Below are positions 39,898-50,589 of a DNA stretch of 64,000 nt, piece by piece. Source of the stretch: Symbiodinium natans. Its lineage: Eukaryota; Sar; Dinophyceae; Suessiales; Symbiodiniaceae. The stretch covers positions 1 to 64,000 of the forward strand of contig CAJNDS010002609.1 in the NCBI GenBank assembly GCA_905221605.1. Reading direction: 5' to 3'. The first letter of the stretch is position 1, and each line of letters starts with the position of its first letter. The translations under genes were made by a program, and so were the position numbers. Under the pieces are notes generated by a model. The model saw only the letters and a list, made by a program, of their open reading frames with translations. It was not told where the DNA came from and made no database searches.

Positions 39898-40010
39898 AGC
39901 CTCCATCATCTTTATGTCGTCTTCCGAAGCCAACGATGCGAGGTCCATCTTCAGATAGTGCAATTCGAGCAGTGGAATCACGCACCCTGCGCAATGTCGG
40001 TCGACCTTGT
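39898..40010 (-). CDS. Exon, same gene
   Basis: The acceptor (gtggttctccag) precedes about 40010 and the donor gtgatat follows 39898. The frame reads NKVDRHCAGCVIPLLELHYL, KMDLASLASEDDIKMMEAEK and S. It is the most upstream supported exon of this gene. Confidence 0.55.
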
Positions 40011-40959
40011 TCTGGAGAACCACCCACGAACAAGAGCAACTGGGCGGCGGCACTGCTCGTGTCGGCTGCCTGGACCACTTGTCGAACCCTGCTAAACAAC
40101 ATTCAACAACTCAATACTCATCAGACACTTCCTTGTCTGCTGCTGGATTGTGTTTTTACAGGCACGTGTCAGAAAAACAACAAGATGGACGACAGCGCCC
40201 AAGCCGCTTAGACGACTGTGTCCGGGCCGACGTGTCGCTACTCGCATCTTTACCCATGGAGGCACAAGACACTCCAATAGCACAGGCTTCGAGCTGAGCG
40301 GCGATCAAGGATGGAGGGAGCACTGCGCTCAACAATTGACTTTTTCCGCACAAACACCAGGAATGGAAGTGCGAACCATTGGCAACAAATCAATGATGCA
40401 AGTGTCTGCACATTGTATGTGTGTAAAAGCATGCAAGTACACAGAGTCCACGAACCGCACGCAATGTCAGAGCTCATTTTCGAGTATCCTGGCCGACTGG
40501 TCATTAGCCTTCATTTCCACTCGTCGATGTAGTAATGGATGCCTGGCGCCATGGCACCGAGTGGGTCTCCTCGGCATCGGCGAAGTAGAGCTCGCACAGC
40601 ATAATGCAGCGAACAGACGCACCAGTAGAGAATGGAAAGTAGGGAAGTAGGGCTTCGACGTAGTCGAGTGAGGAAGTCGAACATGTGGTTCCTCGGCTCC
40701 AGATCTGGAATGACTCTGCACTAGACAGCGAGCAAACACTTGAATGCATTGGTCTTCCTGGTTAGGACGAAAACTCTTCATGGTTAGGAACGCCCCTCTG
40801 AATGCATGGCATGACCAAGTGCTTGCAGACGTCATTGCGGTATCCTTGCTTGGAAGAGGGTGGTCTGCAGTATACCTTCGACGCAATTCGTAAAGTCTGC
40901 TCAACGGCATGCTGGCTTGACTGCTTCGCGCAAGAACGGCTTCACTCTCCGTTTGCAGG

Positions 40960-42769
40960 TGAGACGCATCACCCAGTCATGGAACATGCCTTCATGGAGC
41001 CACGCTTCAACGGGCACCTGCCAAGAAGCACCTCCCCCCCTTGCTAAACCAGTCGAAAACAAAAGATGTCGATACTGAACCGTACTGTTCTTTACGAAAC
41101 AGCACAGAGTCTGCGGCCACGACACCTTGCCACGCAGTCGTTCTGCAAAGTCCAGGACCTCTACAGACCATACAAAGATGGCTTCGCTTGTTTTCGAAAA
41201 CGGCTCAGACTTCAGGTGAACACATCGGTTACATGCCGCGCCAAATGCACAAGGCCCCAAAGAAGTCTGTAACTAGAACTTGTCGACTGCCTCCCCAACC
41301 AATGTTTCTGCAGCTCCAGCGCAAATCCATATCTAAGCACATCATGGCAGGGTCACAACTGTCACAACATCGTCTTCAACAGTCTGCTCTTGCTGGCGGA
41401 GCACGGGCATCCGCGACTTGGCAAGCTTGTCTCCAAGCTCCGCATCCAAGTTGCGAGCCAGCCAATAGGGACTCAGCACGGGATCCTCAGAAATCATCCG
41501 GTCCCACAAACAAACAACAACGGCTTCTGTGAGAAGACGAAGAGGAAGCGCACGACGTGTGGCCCGAATGGCGGCTCTCTTTGGTGGCGAAGCGGCCTTC
41601 AGAAGCGCAGGCGAGCCAGTGTATGTCATGGCCATACCTCATTGAGGACTCACAACAAAAATAAGCATTCAAAACGACAGTAAAGAAGCCAGCCATCTGT
41701 CTGCTGCCGATGGTGCGACGGAAGGATGCTCGGTTGTCGTCGGCGTGCTCGCGGAAGGCAATGTCGCCGGTGTGTCCTTCCTCCGCATAAGCATTGCTTA
41801 CCTGGCTGAGATTGGGGCAGAAAGCTTTCCTATGTGTAGAACTAGCAGTCTGTGCGCCTGATGCAATGCAGAGCAAGGTTTCTCAACTTTCAAGCGCACT
41901 TCCGATCACGCTTCCCACACTCGCATGCCGTCTTCCGGAGTCTTCCAGTGCAACCTGCTTCTTCTGCCAAGCTTCATAGGTGTGGCTGCCACAGCTCAAG
42001 TCGAGCCATGGTGAGATCAGGATGAGTCCACAAATGGATGCGGAAAGTTCGAGGTCCTCTTGCGCCAGCGCACGCAGTGCAGTTGAAAGCGCCTCACGCA
42101 GAGTTGGGGAGCGGGGGAGCGACTGAAACCCTGTGGCCAGCTTTCCTGAGAGCTAACAGTAGCAAGAACCCTAACCCCTTAAACTCGGGCCTGAGCCCGA
42201 AGACCTCCGGGGCAGCCCCAGCCCTGTTTGGGGACCTTAATTCAGGCCGCGTGGCCTGCGTAGCGCCCGCAGAATCACCAGCTACGATCACCTTTGGGGC
42301 AGATATTCTCCTCTCCTTTGTCACCGGGTCGAATCGCAGCAGCCACCGCAAGCCTCCAGCGTCCAGTCTAGCAGACTTCCGCATATAAAACCTAGATGCT
42401 CCAGTCATGTTAACTAAGACCGATGCATGCCGATGCGATGTATGCAAGCTCCAAGGCTCGGACCCTTCAGCAGCCCATCTAAAATTTCAGGTGCTTTGAA
42501 AGGCCGATTCTCCCCGGATAAAGGATGATCTGGGCATACCACCACGAGGCCTCGCAGAGCCTACTCTTTGCGAATGACAAGTGAAATTTTGCCAGCAGCG
42601 GTCAATCACAAAGACATGTTTCGTGCCTGAGCCTGCTGCGATTCGCGAGCATAGGCTATCATAGCCATCTTCCAGCGGCGAACCATACTCGAACCCACCA
42701 CCGTGAATAAAATATATACCTTTGGGCTGGACACCGTGTGTGCGCATCTCGCTCCAAGCACTTTGCCTT
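40960..42769 (-). CDS. Alpha/beta-hydrolase esterase/lipase, hormone-sensitive-lipase type (multi-exon)
   Basis: Exons read 5' to 3': 42769-42600 with YFIHGGGFEYGSPLEDGYDS (oxyanion-hole HGGGF); 42367-42267 with LRWLLRFDPVTKERRISAPK then VIVAGDSAG (nucleophile Ser in GDSAG); 42170-42130, a 41-bp exon reading FLLLLALRKAGHR; 42056-41955 with GLILISPWLDLSCGSHTYEA; 41801-about 41660 with NAYAEEGHTGDIAFREHADD; 41485-about 41365 with DPVLSPYWLARNLDAELGDK; 41158-41096 with VLDFAERLRGKVSW (candidate acid region); 41018-about 40960 with VPVEAWLHEGMFHDW (catalytic His). Exons two to four join in frame. The order of motifs matches the alpha/beta-hydrolase-3 (HSL) family, which hydrolyses carboxyl esters. 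No signal peptide was found, and the start exon is not fixed. The acid residue is the least certain part of the triad. Confidence 0.85.
41955..42056 (-). CDS. Esterase exon 4 (LISPWLDLS motif)
   Basis: The acceptor (ggcgcaagag) precedes 42056 and the donor gttgcac follows 41955; 102 bp in phase 0 encode 34 residues. GLILISPWLDLS is the strand after the nucleophile elbow in HSL-type esterases. It joins in frame to the 41-bp exon upstream. Confidence 0.8.
42130..42170 (-). CDS. Esterase micro-exon, 41 bp
   Basis: Bounded by a telomere-like acceptor (aaggggttag) and a gtttcag donor. It encodes FLLLLALRKAGHR, the helix following the nucleophile in this family. Needs a GC donor (gcgcta) at 42266 in the exon before it to keep frame; with that, both joins are exact. 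Confidence 0.75.
42267..42367 (-). CDS. Esterase exon 2 with catalytic Ser (GDSAG)
   Basis: The acceptor (agtctgctag) precedes 42367. The frame ends GTGATTCTGCGG, i.e. GDSAG spanning the junction. The intron 42171-42266 is 96 bp, GC-AG. Confidence 0.8.
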
Positions 42770-43560
42770 CTGGGGTTCCAGAAAACGCCAGACTAATGAC
42801 TAGCCAACTTAGGATCATGCAATGAGAATCACTCCGGACGTCAGAAGGCAGGAAAGCAATCGCCCCACCGCGACTGGCGTCCTGAAAATGCAAGAGTTGC
42901 GAAAGGGCCAGCCCATGCCTACTCCGTAATCATCGGAAATCCTACCAGTGGCTGTGGAACAGAGGCACGCAGCTGGACCCTGTGACTGTCCTCGGCTGTG
43001 CTGTCCACCCAAGTCGGCCACTCAGCCAGACCTGCGTCCTCTGTGTCCGGATACAATCCTGCAACGTGGCCAGCGCTCCGGAGTCGGTCCGTGTCGTTCA
43101 AGCATGTCCCCTAAGTGTCCTGCTTCTGGTAACTCCAGTTTCCGCACCGTTGCCTCGCAGCCTCGTTGCAAGTGGGCGTCGTCCATGCCGGCCTCGCAGT
43201 GCTTGGAGTTGCCCGGTTGCCCTACACATGCCTATGAGCGCTCAGCGAGTGCCTTTCCCACTGCTCCCTACTCGCCCCAGCCCATCCCCCCCAAAGGAAA
43301 GGACGTCAAGAGGTTTCATCCCTCATTCAGCCAAAATGCAACAAAGGCTGCCGCAAGAGATGCCAAAGCGGGCTGCTCGCGATGTCGAGCTGCTTTCGTG
43401 CAGTTACCTCAGCACGAAAGCGGAATCAAAACGTCCTCTCTGGGGAAAGTTATAGCAATCTTTCTTTGCGACTATGTTCTGAATGGTGGTGTATAGCTTG
43501 CGCAAGCTTAAGTTTAAGCTTGTTGCCACAGGCCTTTGGATCAGTGGGCCAGATGCCATG

Positions 43561-44526
43561 CTATGCCATGCTGCTAGACTGCGTTGCATTGCAACATGCT
43601 GTACCCACTACATGGTCTGTTAAAACCTCACCAGCGAAAGGGACAAGAACACTACTAATGCTGGCGAAAAGACTCCCGACAGGTCCATGTGATTCCATAG
43701 ATTCCAGGTCGGCAGCGTTCTTGCCTGCTATTCTGTCCACCAGCGGAGCAGCAGGCTCCACCTTCACAGTGGTGTTGCGAGCGGCCTCTGGTGCCACCAG
43801 ATCGGTGTTAGGCGAGTCTGGAGGTGGGCTTAAAGTTGCTTCTCCAGTTGCCGGGCTAGTCTCAGAGGAGTCCTCGCTTTGGTGTGTCTCCTCTGACGTC
43901 TCAGGCTCCTGCTGTTCTGCCTGTGGGGTGGCAAGTGCGGCCAAAGACTGGGCAAGGACTTGCATGGGGTGGACAGGTTGGCTTGGCTGTCTTGGCTGTG
44001 TGGGCTGGCATGACTCGCTTGGCTGGCTTGGCTGCGGTGGCTGCGGTTGCGGTTGCGGTGGCTGTAGTGGCTGCGGTACAGGATGGACGGCTTGAACGGC
44101 CTGCACAGGCGGCGCCATCTGGATCGGCTGCTTTGGCACGACTGGAACTGGATGCGGCCTGGCAGAAACTCCCGGAGGGCCTGGAGGTGCGACGGAGGCA
44201 CCCGGCACACCTGGCACACCCGGCGGCACACTCCAGCGCACAGGCCGGGTCAAATGAATGGGGGTCTGAACGGCGCTTGGCACGCCCGGCACGCCCGGAA
44301 TGCCCGGCACGCCCGGCACGGGTCGAGGAGCGCCGGGAACAGCTTGAATGGCTGGTGCTGGCCCTCGCACGTAGTAGCCAGGGACGGAGCCTTGAACGGG
44401 GCACCCCTGCATTGGGCCTGCTGGGCCCACTGGGCGCATTACGTTCGAAGTGACACGCAGTTGCGGCGGTGGGCTGGGCTGTACAGGACCCACTCCAGGA
44501 GGCGACTGCAAAGAGAAGGTGGACAT
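43561..44526 (-). CDS. Proline-rich protein with collagen-like GVPG repeats
   Basis: An open minus-strand frame from an ATG at 44526 gives up to 321 codons. Residues 1-40 are Pro/Gln/Val-rich; 60-125 hold repeated G-x-P/PGVPG triplets (collagen-like but short and irregular); 125-190 hold PQPPQPQPQ-type repeats; 195-245 are acidic (EQQEPETSEETHQSEDSSE); then AAPLVDRIAGKNAADLESME. This is a disordered linker or scaffold, possibly nuclear or cytoskeletal; no domain is recognised. An AG (ttatttgcag) lies just before the ATG, usable as a cis- or trans-splice acceptor. The true 3' end may be a donor at about 43620-43690. Confidence 0.6.
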   Translation of the reverse strand: MSTFSLQSPPGVGPVQPSPPPQLRVTSNVMRPVGPAGPMQGCPVQGSVPGYYVRGPAPAIQAVPGAPRPVPGVPGIPGVPGVPSAVQTPIHLTRPVRWSVPPGVPGVPGASVAPPGPPGVSARPHPVPVVPKQPIQMAPPVQAVQAVHPVPQPLQPPQPQPQPPQPSQPSESCQPTQPRQPSQPVHPMQVLAQSLAALATPQAEQQEPETSEETHQSEDSSETSPATGEATLSPPPDSPNTDLVAPEAARNTTVKVEPAAPLVDRIAGKNAADLESMESHGPVGSLFASISSVLVPFAGEVLTDHVVGTACCNATQSSSMA

Positions 44527-44565
44527 TCCATCGGAACTGCAAATAACTGGGAAACGGATCGTCTA

Positions 44566-44757
44566 AAACTCGAGCAGTGGTGCCGCAACATCAACATCTG
44601 GATACAAGTGGAGCTTAAGCTTCCTCATGTCAAATTGCAGCGCGAGACCCTCGGAGTAAACATAGCTGTATTGTTTTGGGTGACTCAGGAGCACTTTCCT
44701 GACTTGACTGTCACTCCTTCCACTACACTGGGACCCCTGTCCTTGAACTTGAAAGGC
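44566..44757 (-). CDS. Exon, possible C-terminus of a gene
   Basis: The acceptor (ttgcgttag) precedes 44757. The frame reads AFQVQGQGSQCSGRSDSQVR, KVLLSHPKQYSYVYSEGLAL and QFDMRKLKLHLYPDVDVAAP, ending LLEF and a stop. Only about 40 bp separate the stop from the ATG of the proline-rich ORF, consistent either with tandem genes or with an unrecognised splice. Confidence 0.5.
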
Positions 44758-44886
44758 TAACGCAAGCGATAGATCCACGGCTGTAAGCCAACTGGGTTGC
44801 CGATTATCGACACACCTTGGGATCAAAGCTGATCATTAACTTTTGTACAAGCGGGTGTTCGACAGCATCAGTCGGGCTGCTTACAC

Positions 44887-45018
44887 CTTTGCAGCAGCAT
44901 CGATTGGTCAAGGAAGTTCGTACACCAGGACACAGCATACACAAGCTCGCTCCGACTCCCCTGAGCCAAGGCACGAAAATCACCTTCTTCCACTTCAAAC
45001 GCGACCTCGAAGACTGCT
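44887..45018 (-). CDS. Exon, unknown
   Basis: The acceptor (cttctgatcag) and donor (AAAG followed by gtgtaag) bound 132 bp. The frame reads AVFEVAFEVEEGDFRALAQG, SRSELVYAVSWCTNFLDQSM and LLQRCK. Acidic start, amphipathic end. Probably the same gene as 45353-45606. Confidence 0.55.
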
Positions 45019-45352
45019 CTGATCAGAAGTAAGGCGGCTACGCGGCCACCAGCCACACAAGCAATAAGAGCACAGGGCAGCTGCTTAGACAGTCGCACAA
45101 TGTCGCACGCATCAGCCGCAATTCAAGTGGAACCAGCACACACTGCCGGGGTGAACACTCGAAATCGAAGGAAGCCTCTCGCACCAACCTGGACCCCGCA
45201 GCAAGTGACTCCGCTCAGGCCCGGTACTACTGTACTGCAGTGGACTTTCAGACTCTCAGGTGGCGGCTGTGTCAGTTGCTGGAGTCGTACTTCTGAGATG
45301 TACAGTGGCCGTGACAAGTTGTACCTTAAGGCTTAACTCCAATTGGCCATAC

Positions 45353-45606
45353 AAGTGTGTCAGAATACTGCCAATGCTCTGACAACCATTGGCTTCCGGG
45401 CTCCTCTTCTCCGTGTCCATCAAGGTAAAGGGAACCCCAACCTTGTTGTGGTCTTTTCCTACTCAGACACTCACACTCGTATGTTTTTATGACTGTGTCT
45501 ACCAAGAATTCCTGAGCAATTGGGCAGGTGATGAGCCCATCAGTGACAATGTGCACTAGCCTCGCAGGCAAGGTTGCAACGGCGTGCGAGTTGTTGCAGA
45601 TTTGCC
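45353..45606 (-). CDS. Exon, unknown
   Basis: The acceptor (gggctgcag) precedes 45606 and a gtatgg donor follows 45353. The frame reads QICNNSHAVATLPARLVHIV, TDGLITCPIAQEFLVDTVIK, ECECLSRKRPQQGWGSLYLD and SQWLSEHWQYSDTL. No family recognised. Confidence 0.55.
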
Positions 45607-45889
45607 CTGCAGCCCTCAAAATACGAGCACAGTGCAGCAAGGCACAGCTAGTCACAGCAAGTCACACTTGTTTGTAAGCTCAAGGAGCGAATTGGAGAGC
45701 TGCAGGAAGATGCAGGTCCCAAAGCCACAGACCTCTGAGAGGAAGCACTGGGAGGATAGGGATCAAATTGTGGATCCCTGGACCCGTGGCCTGTGCATGT
45801 TGGGTCACTTCTCCGAGCATCTGCCCTCCTTCACCTTCTCTCCTGCAGCACCTTGGCTCAAGTCCACGCAAATAAAGCCACTTACATAA

Positions 45890-46060
45890 GCTGCGCAGCG
45901 TGCCGCGCAGCGTAGCGCGCGATGCTCTGCGGTGCTGCGCGCCACCCTCGGCCTGCGGCTCTGAGTTGCAGCATAGGAAGGTGCCGCACAACAGGCAAAG
46001 CGTCGGGATCGAACTCAGCGAAACGCGTGGCCGCACCCAGCGTGGTTCGCCATGTGGAAA
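45890..46060 (-). CDS. Possible exon
   Basis: The frame reads ATRFAEFDPDALPVVRHLPM, LQLRAAGRGWRAAPQSIARY and AARHAAQL. Other frames are weaker. The lower half overlaps a GCGCAGCG-rich stretch, so part may be repeat. Confidence 0.35.
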
Positions 46061-46099
46061 GCGCTGAAGCTAGTGACTTCAATTGCATGCTCGAGGCCC

Positions 46100-47924
46100 A
46101 CACGACGCAGTGTTGCACACCTCGAAGCCAAGCAAGAACTGCAGACAACGGACACGGGAACGCTTCTTAGCTGCCGGATTCCGGATGCTGCCGGTGTCAG
46201 CTTTGATCAGTTTTGTCATGGAGTGTCCAGCAAGCACTCTTTTCGGGGTGGCTTCGGCCTTCTTGGTGCTGCTTTGAACACTGTGATGGAAGTGCCTTTA
46301 GAAGTTACTTGCCCATCAAGTAGGAACTTGTCCCACTCTCACGACACCGATGCCCCTCAGAATGCTAGGTATTTTCAGACAGTTCCTTGCATGGCAGCAT
46401 GCGTTGCTCGATCGGCGTGCGCTTTCACGTTCATCCATCTCACAGCGAGGACCCGTCATTACTTTTCGGTTGTTGTTGTGCTCACCTCTTGGCACACTGA
46501 CAACTCTTTCGGGACATGCATTCCCCACCATAGCACAAAAGGACGAATCGCTGAGCGCAAAGCCGGGCAGCGAGCATGAACAAACCTGGAACAGTCCAGG
46601 CTGCTACCTACAGAGCTCGCGGTGCAAAGCACGTCAAAGGCGGCGGCTGTGTGTAAAACTTCTGGTACACTTTGCCTGTAATCACGGGCCTGGTCCAAGA
46701 GTACCCCCGCACAGGGACGTTTGCTCTATTTCAGTAGAATTCACAAGGGTCTGAGATGGTCTGAGCTCAAGGGCATGGAGAGTCGATAGGCCATCTTGGT
46801 GTAGGATAAAAATGTGCACAGATGAACCACCAAGTCTCACCAAGTCTCACCGAGGATGTCGCGCAGTACAGGCGTCCCGTGAAATCCGCGGAGAGGATGC
46901 TTGGGCTCAACTCCACAAATTCCTGCAGTGAGATGAACCGCAACGGACCGCCAGTCAACCTGTCTCATGGCTGCCTCACATCCGCTAGCTTGAAGTCGCG
47001 CAAACCCGGTGGAGGACACCTCGACACATGATTGCTAGCGATGCGCCATGGACTGGTGTGTCTCTCGGCCTGCCACACATGCATTGGAGCATCAGCGACT
47101 TCTGCATCATCTGCGACCAGCACCAGCCTCTGCAAGCGGACAAAGGCAATCAGTCACAGCATCGAGTGGTTTTGCAAATTGGGGCAGTGGTACACCCTCT
47201 TATTCTAAACAAGGGCCCTTATAGGCACCTTCTAAACAGAACCGCTCATGAAAAGGCCCCTTCTTGGTCGTCCTTTTGAAAAAACCTCCCATCTGAGGTC
47301 TCAGCAGCAAAGGAGACCGAGGCTGAAGACCTTGACATGATCAAAGTGATCAACCGGGCCCCCATGACTCCAGAAGCATTCTGTTGTGTGTAGGACAGTA
47401 CTTGAGGATTTTGAGAGTTCGAGGGCGCAGTCAAGAGCTATTGCAAATCTGACACTTACACACGGCGAGGCCTCGATTCAGATTTCCAGATGGTGGGATA
47501 CCTGGCGAAGACAGCTAGCTGTGAGCATAAATTGGAGACTATGTGTCTCTATATGTATTGTAACACTTTGTTGAGCTAACCACATTTAAACATATGTATA
47601 TGTATATTTCTTTTCTCTGCATCTATGTATATATTTATTATACTGGAATCGTGATGCCCATGCACTTAGAGTCGGCTCCAGATCGCACGCATGACGCATT
47701 ACCAAGGGAGCGACCGCGGTATTCAAATGAGCGGAGCTGCGGTTTTGGAGCTGCATTATACAACATCATAATAAATATCACATGTAAGGCGATACCTGAC
47801 ACTGTGCAGAAAGCATTGTACATGTATATGTACATAGAAATATAATAAGTATATGATCTCATGTTATACTAAGTGAATATTTTGTTGCAGTATATTGTAT
47901 AATTTTAAAGTATGTGAACATGTT

Positions 47925-47966
<42 letters not shown>

Positions 47967-48015
47967 TTATGCTACCCCCCCATTGATCTATGCTTTTTTG
48001 GTGTTTTCGCACATA

Positions 48016-48054
<39 letters not shown>

Positions 48055-48550
48055 CGTGTGTGTTTATGTAGCCGCATATGCAGAACATTGTGTAAAATAT
48101 CATTTCTGTATAAACTACAGAGAGATGGATGGATATACGCATATACAGGTAAGTAGAAACACATATGCACGCCACGTTGGGCCAACACATGGCTGCAACA
48201 CATCCGATCAGTGAAGTCAATGCCTTGGCACGTGGTGGAAATTTGCCCCATCTCATGCATGGGGGGAGAGCAATGGACACAACTGACTTGGCTTTGATGG
48301 GGTTCAACCCTATTTCACCTCTGGCTCCAAAGTGTTTAGGGGGGGGGCCACTGACTCCGCGAGCCGCCAACGCGTGTACATTACAAGAGCGAAGTGCTCT
48401 TCGCAAACATAGTTTCTCGGCAGAGGGGCTTATCAGCGGGAGGGCGTAAAGGGGTGCCCCCCCAAAAATGATGCTGCTAGCTGGCGTGTGCTTGGTCTGG
48501 AGAAGCGGCGCACTTCAAGCTCTACAGAACAGAAGTGCGCCATTCGCCCC
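46100..48550. other. Gene-poor stretch with TA repeats
   Basis: No supported exon. Holds an AAGTCTCACC duplication at about 46832-46850 and the TA microsatellites at 47.9-48.06 kb. The right part (48.2-48.5 kb) is unique but not clearly coding. Confidence 0.35.
47922..48057. repeat. TA/ATATATGTA microsatellites
   Basis: Two long TA blocks (47922-47968 and 48019-48052) separated by ordinary sequence, with GTGCGTGTGTGT after the second. Flanking sequence from 47.58 kb is also unusually A/T-rich for this window. Confidence 0.9.
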
Positions 48551-48559
48551 CAAACATTT

Positions 48560-48707
48560 AAACATGGAACTTGTCGGTAACCAGGCAAGAGGCCGCAATG
48601 TCCACGCAAGGCTGTTGCGGCCGAAGCATTAACCTGCCAATGGCGAGCTGCGACTCTGCTTTGATTGCCACTAACATCGTCTTTACTCTGAGCGGTTGCT
48701 CACAGAT
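48560..48707 (-). CDS. Possible exon
   Basis: An AG acceptor (catccgcaag) precedes the frame ICEQPLRVKTMLVAIKAESQ, LAIGRLMLRPQQPCVDIAAS and CLVTDKFHV before a stop. Amphipathic and Cys-containing. Family unknown. Confidence 0.4.
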
Positions 48708-48904
48708 CTTGCGGATGGCATGAGCACGATGATCATGATGCAAACCAGCCCCACATCTTTGCCGTCGAAGCAGAGACCCTCGTCCCAAGCACGCGTCGGG
48801 CGCACAAATCCTCGACCTCCGGCAAGCCATCTTCAGCGCTCGCCAGGCGGGAATGGTCCTGGACTCGAGTCTCCGGAGATGCCATATGGATCCTTGGAAC
48901 ATAT

Positions 48905-49135
48905 CATCACAATTGCAATAATTACTATAAGTAGTATACTTTCTGTTATTGCTACTACTTTTACTATTTCTACTCTTACTATTATGACGACTATGACTAT
49001 TATGACAATTTTTACTGTTGTTATTATTGTTATTACTATTACTCTCATTTTTCCTAGTATTACTAGCAGTGCTAGTACTACGAGTACTACGAGTGCTACG
49101 AGTACTACGAGTACTACTACATTACTACATTATGT
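48905..49135. repeat. ACT/ATT triplet tract and TACTACGAG repeat
   Basis: From 48905 to 49060 the plus strand is a degenerate ACT/ATT/TTA triplet tract; at 49070-49125 TACTACGAG 9-bp units recur about five times. Open Ile/Thr/Ser/Leu frames follow from this and are not genes. Confidence 0.85.
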
Positions 49136-49548
49136 CTACTGCTGTTATTGGTATTTGTACTATGATTCCTGTAATTATGGGCAGTCAAAGCACCTCGCCT
49201 CGGCGGGTGGAAGCACCTGGAGAGAAATGCGGCGAGGGGACTCCGTTTGATTTCTGAACACGCAGCGTCGGTCAAAAGGCCTCCACACCGCCTTTCGTGA
49301 AAATCGCTTCCGTCGACCTCAACACTTCAACTTACCAAAACTTACAATGCATGAGACATGCGCTGATAGATTGCTCAGGGCTTGGCGGAAAGTTGTCTGG
49401 CGAAAGTAAGTAAAGCCTCTTGGTCGCAGATATCTGGCTAACGACAACATTGGACAATGCAGGCATAGTGCAAGCGGACAGACTGCCCAAAGCTCAGATG
49501 GCTGGACATAGCACCACGCGTCTTCGGAAATCTTAAGAAAGACCAATG

Positions 49549-49740
49549 CACCGGAGCTTGAGCCAGCTGCAGCTTGTGCCCGATGCCATCGGCACAGAGC
49601 CTCCAGGCTGAGCATCCGGCAACATGCGGACCTTGAAAAGGAAAGGATTCAGGGCCTCGGCACTCCGGTCAGAGGCATGAGTGGAGTGGAAATTGGCTGT
49701 GAGCGAACCGAGATTCAGGCAAGTTTCAGCACTTTGGCCG
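49549..49740 (-). CDS. Possible exon
   Basis: The frame reads GQSAETCLNLGSLTANFHST, HASDRSAEALNPFLFKVRML and PDAQPGGSVPMASGTSCSWL, ending at LKLR before gtgcatt, a GT donor at about 49548. Family unknown. Confidence 0.4.
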
Positions 49741-50222
49741 TCTGCAGGCGCAGCGCGGCGCAACCGTCACGCTCTCTGGTAATTAGGAGGTTGCTGGTGT
49801 ACTCTTCTCAGAGAGAGTGAGAGCCAGGTTTTCCATTTTCCCAAGCTGGGACAGCTCCTGCCTCCGTCAAGGTCAAGAGGGGAGTAAGTCGCGCAGGCTG
49901 ATCCACGCCTCTGCAATCTCTCGATACCGGGGTTCGATATCCTGTGGGGCCACGTGAGAGACACGTGAGAGACCACAGAGACCCCTTGGCTTGGGAGCTG
50001 GCCGTGGCCCGTCGACGACAAAGTCTGCACCTTAGGCCGCATTAGTATGATGAACTACGGCCCACTAAAAAACACTGGGCACATGCTGTGAAAGAGGCCA
50101 AGCTCCAGATGTTTTCGGCTTCTGCGGCATGCCCTGCCAATGCTGCACACTTGAAGCCAATCTATCATCTGACAAAACAAGAAGACTTTTCTGAGTTGTC
50201 ACACATGAGGTTTGCCAAGGAC

Positions 50223-50312
50223 CTGAAGGTTGACGAAGACCTGCTTCAATTAGCTCATCATCCTCGGTCCAAGGTCGGCTTTGGGGCAACAGCTTGCCGT
50301 CAAATGCCATCG
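50223..50312 (-). CDS. Exon, unknown
   Basis: The acceptor (gggcccaag) and donor (CTTCAG followed by gtccttgg) are both good. The frame reads MAFDGKLLPQSRPWTEDDEL and IEAGLRQPS. A likely internal exon; its phase with the next upstream exon is not reconciled. Confidence 0.5.
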
Positions 50313-50497
50313 CTTGGGCCCACGCACACAAGCCACATAACACAACCACTGCCTTCAGCAGCTTCGGCAGCGCAGCTCAGCAAATACACTGCAACCAATG
50401 CCCCTGCACGACTTTGCAGCAAACACAGTGCCTCCAGCAAGTAGAAACCGTGAACCAATTGCCTGACCGTGGTAGAAATGGAACATCATGTTGCCAC

Positions 50498-50581
50498 CTG
50501 CACTGTACTACACGCGTCCTTATGCAGACCTTGCCATTCGGCCCAGCTCCGAAGAATTGTGCACGGGGTTCTTGCACAAAC
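50498..50581 (-). CDS. Exon, unknown
   Basis: The acceptor (aatcatgacag) and donor (GTGCAG followed by gtggca) bound 84 bp. The frame reads FVQEPRAQFFGAGPNGKVCI and RTRVVQC. The glycine-rich turn suggests a folded domain; no family recognised. Confidence 0.5.
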
Positions 50582-50589
50582 CTGTCATG

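Noticed and set aside
43561-44526. Collagen
   Set aside because: GVPG and GxP units are few and irregular, and are mixed with PQPPQPQ and acidic linkers; a proline-rich disordered protein is a better description.
49000-49140. Hydrophobic Leu/Val/Ile open frames on both strands
   Set aside because: Produced by ACT/ATT and TACTACGAG repeats.
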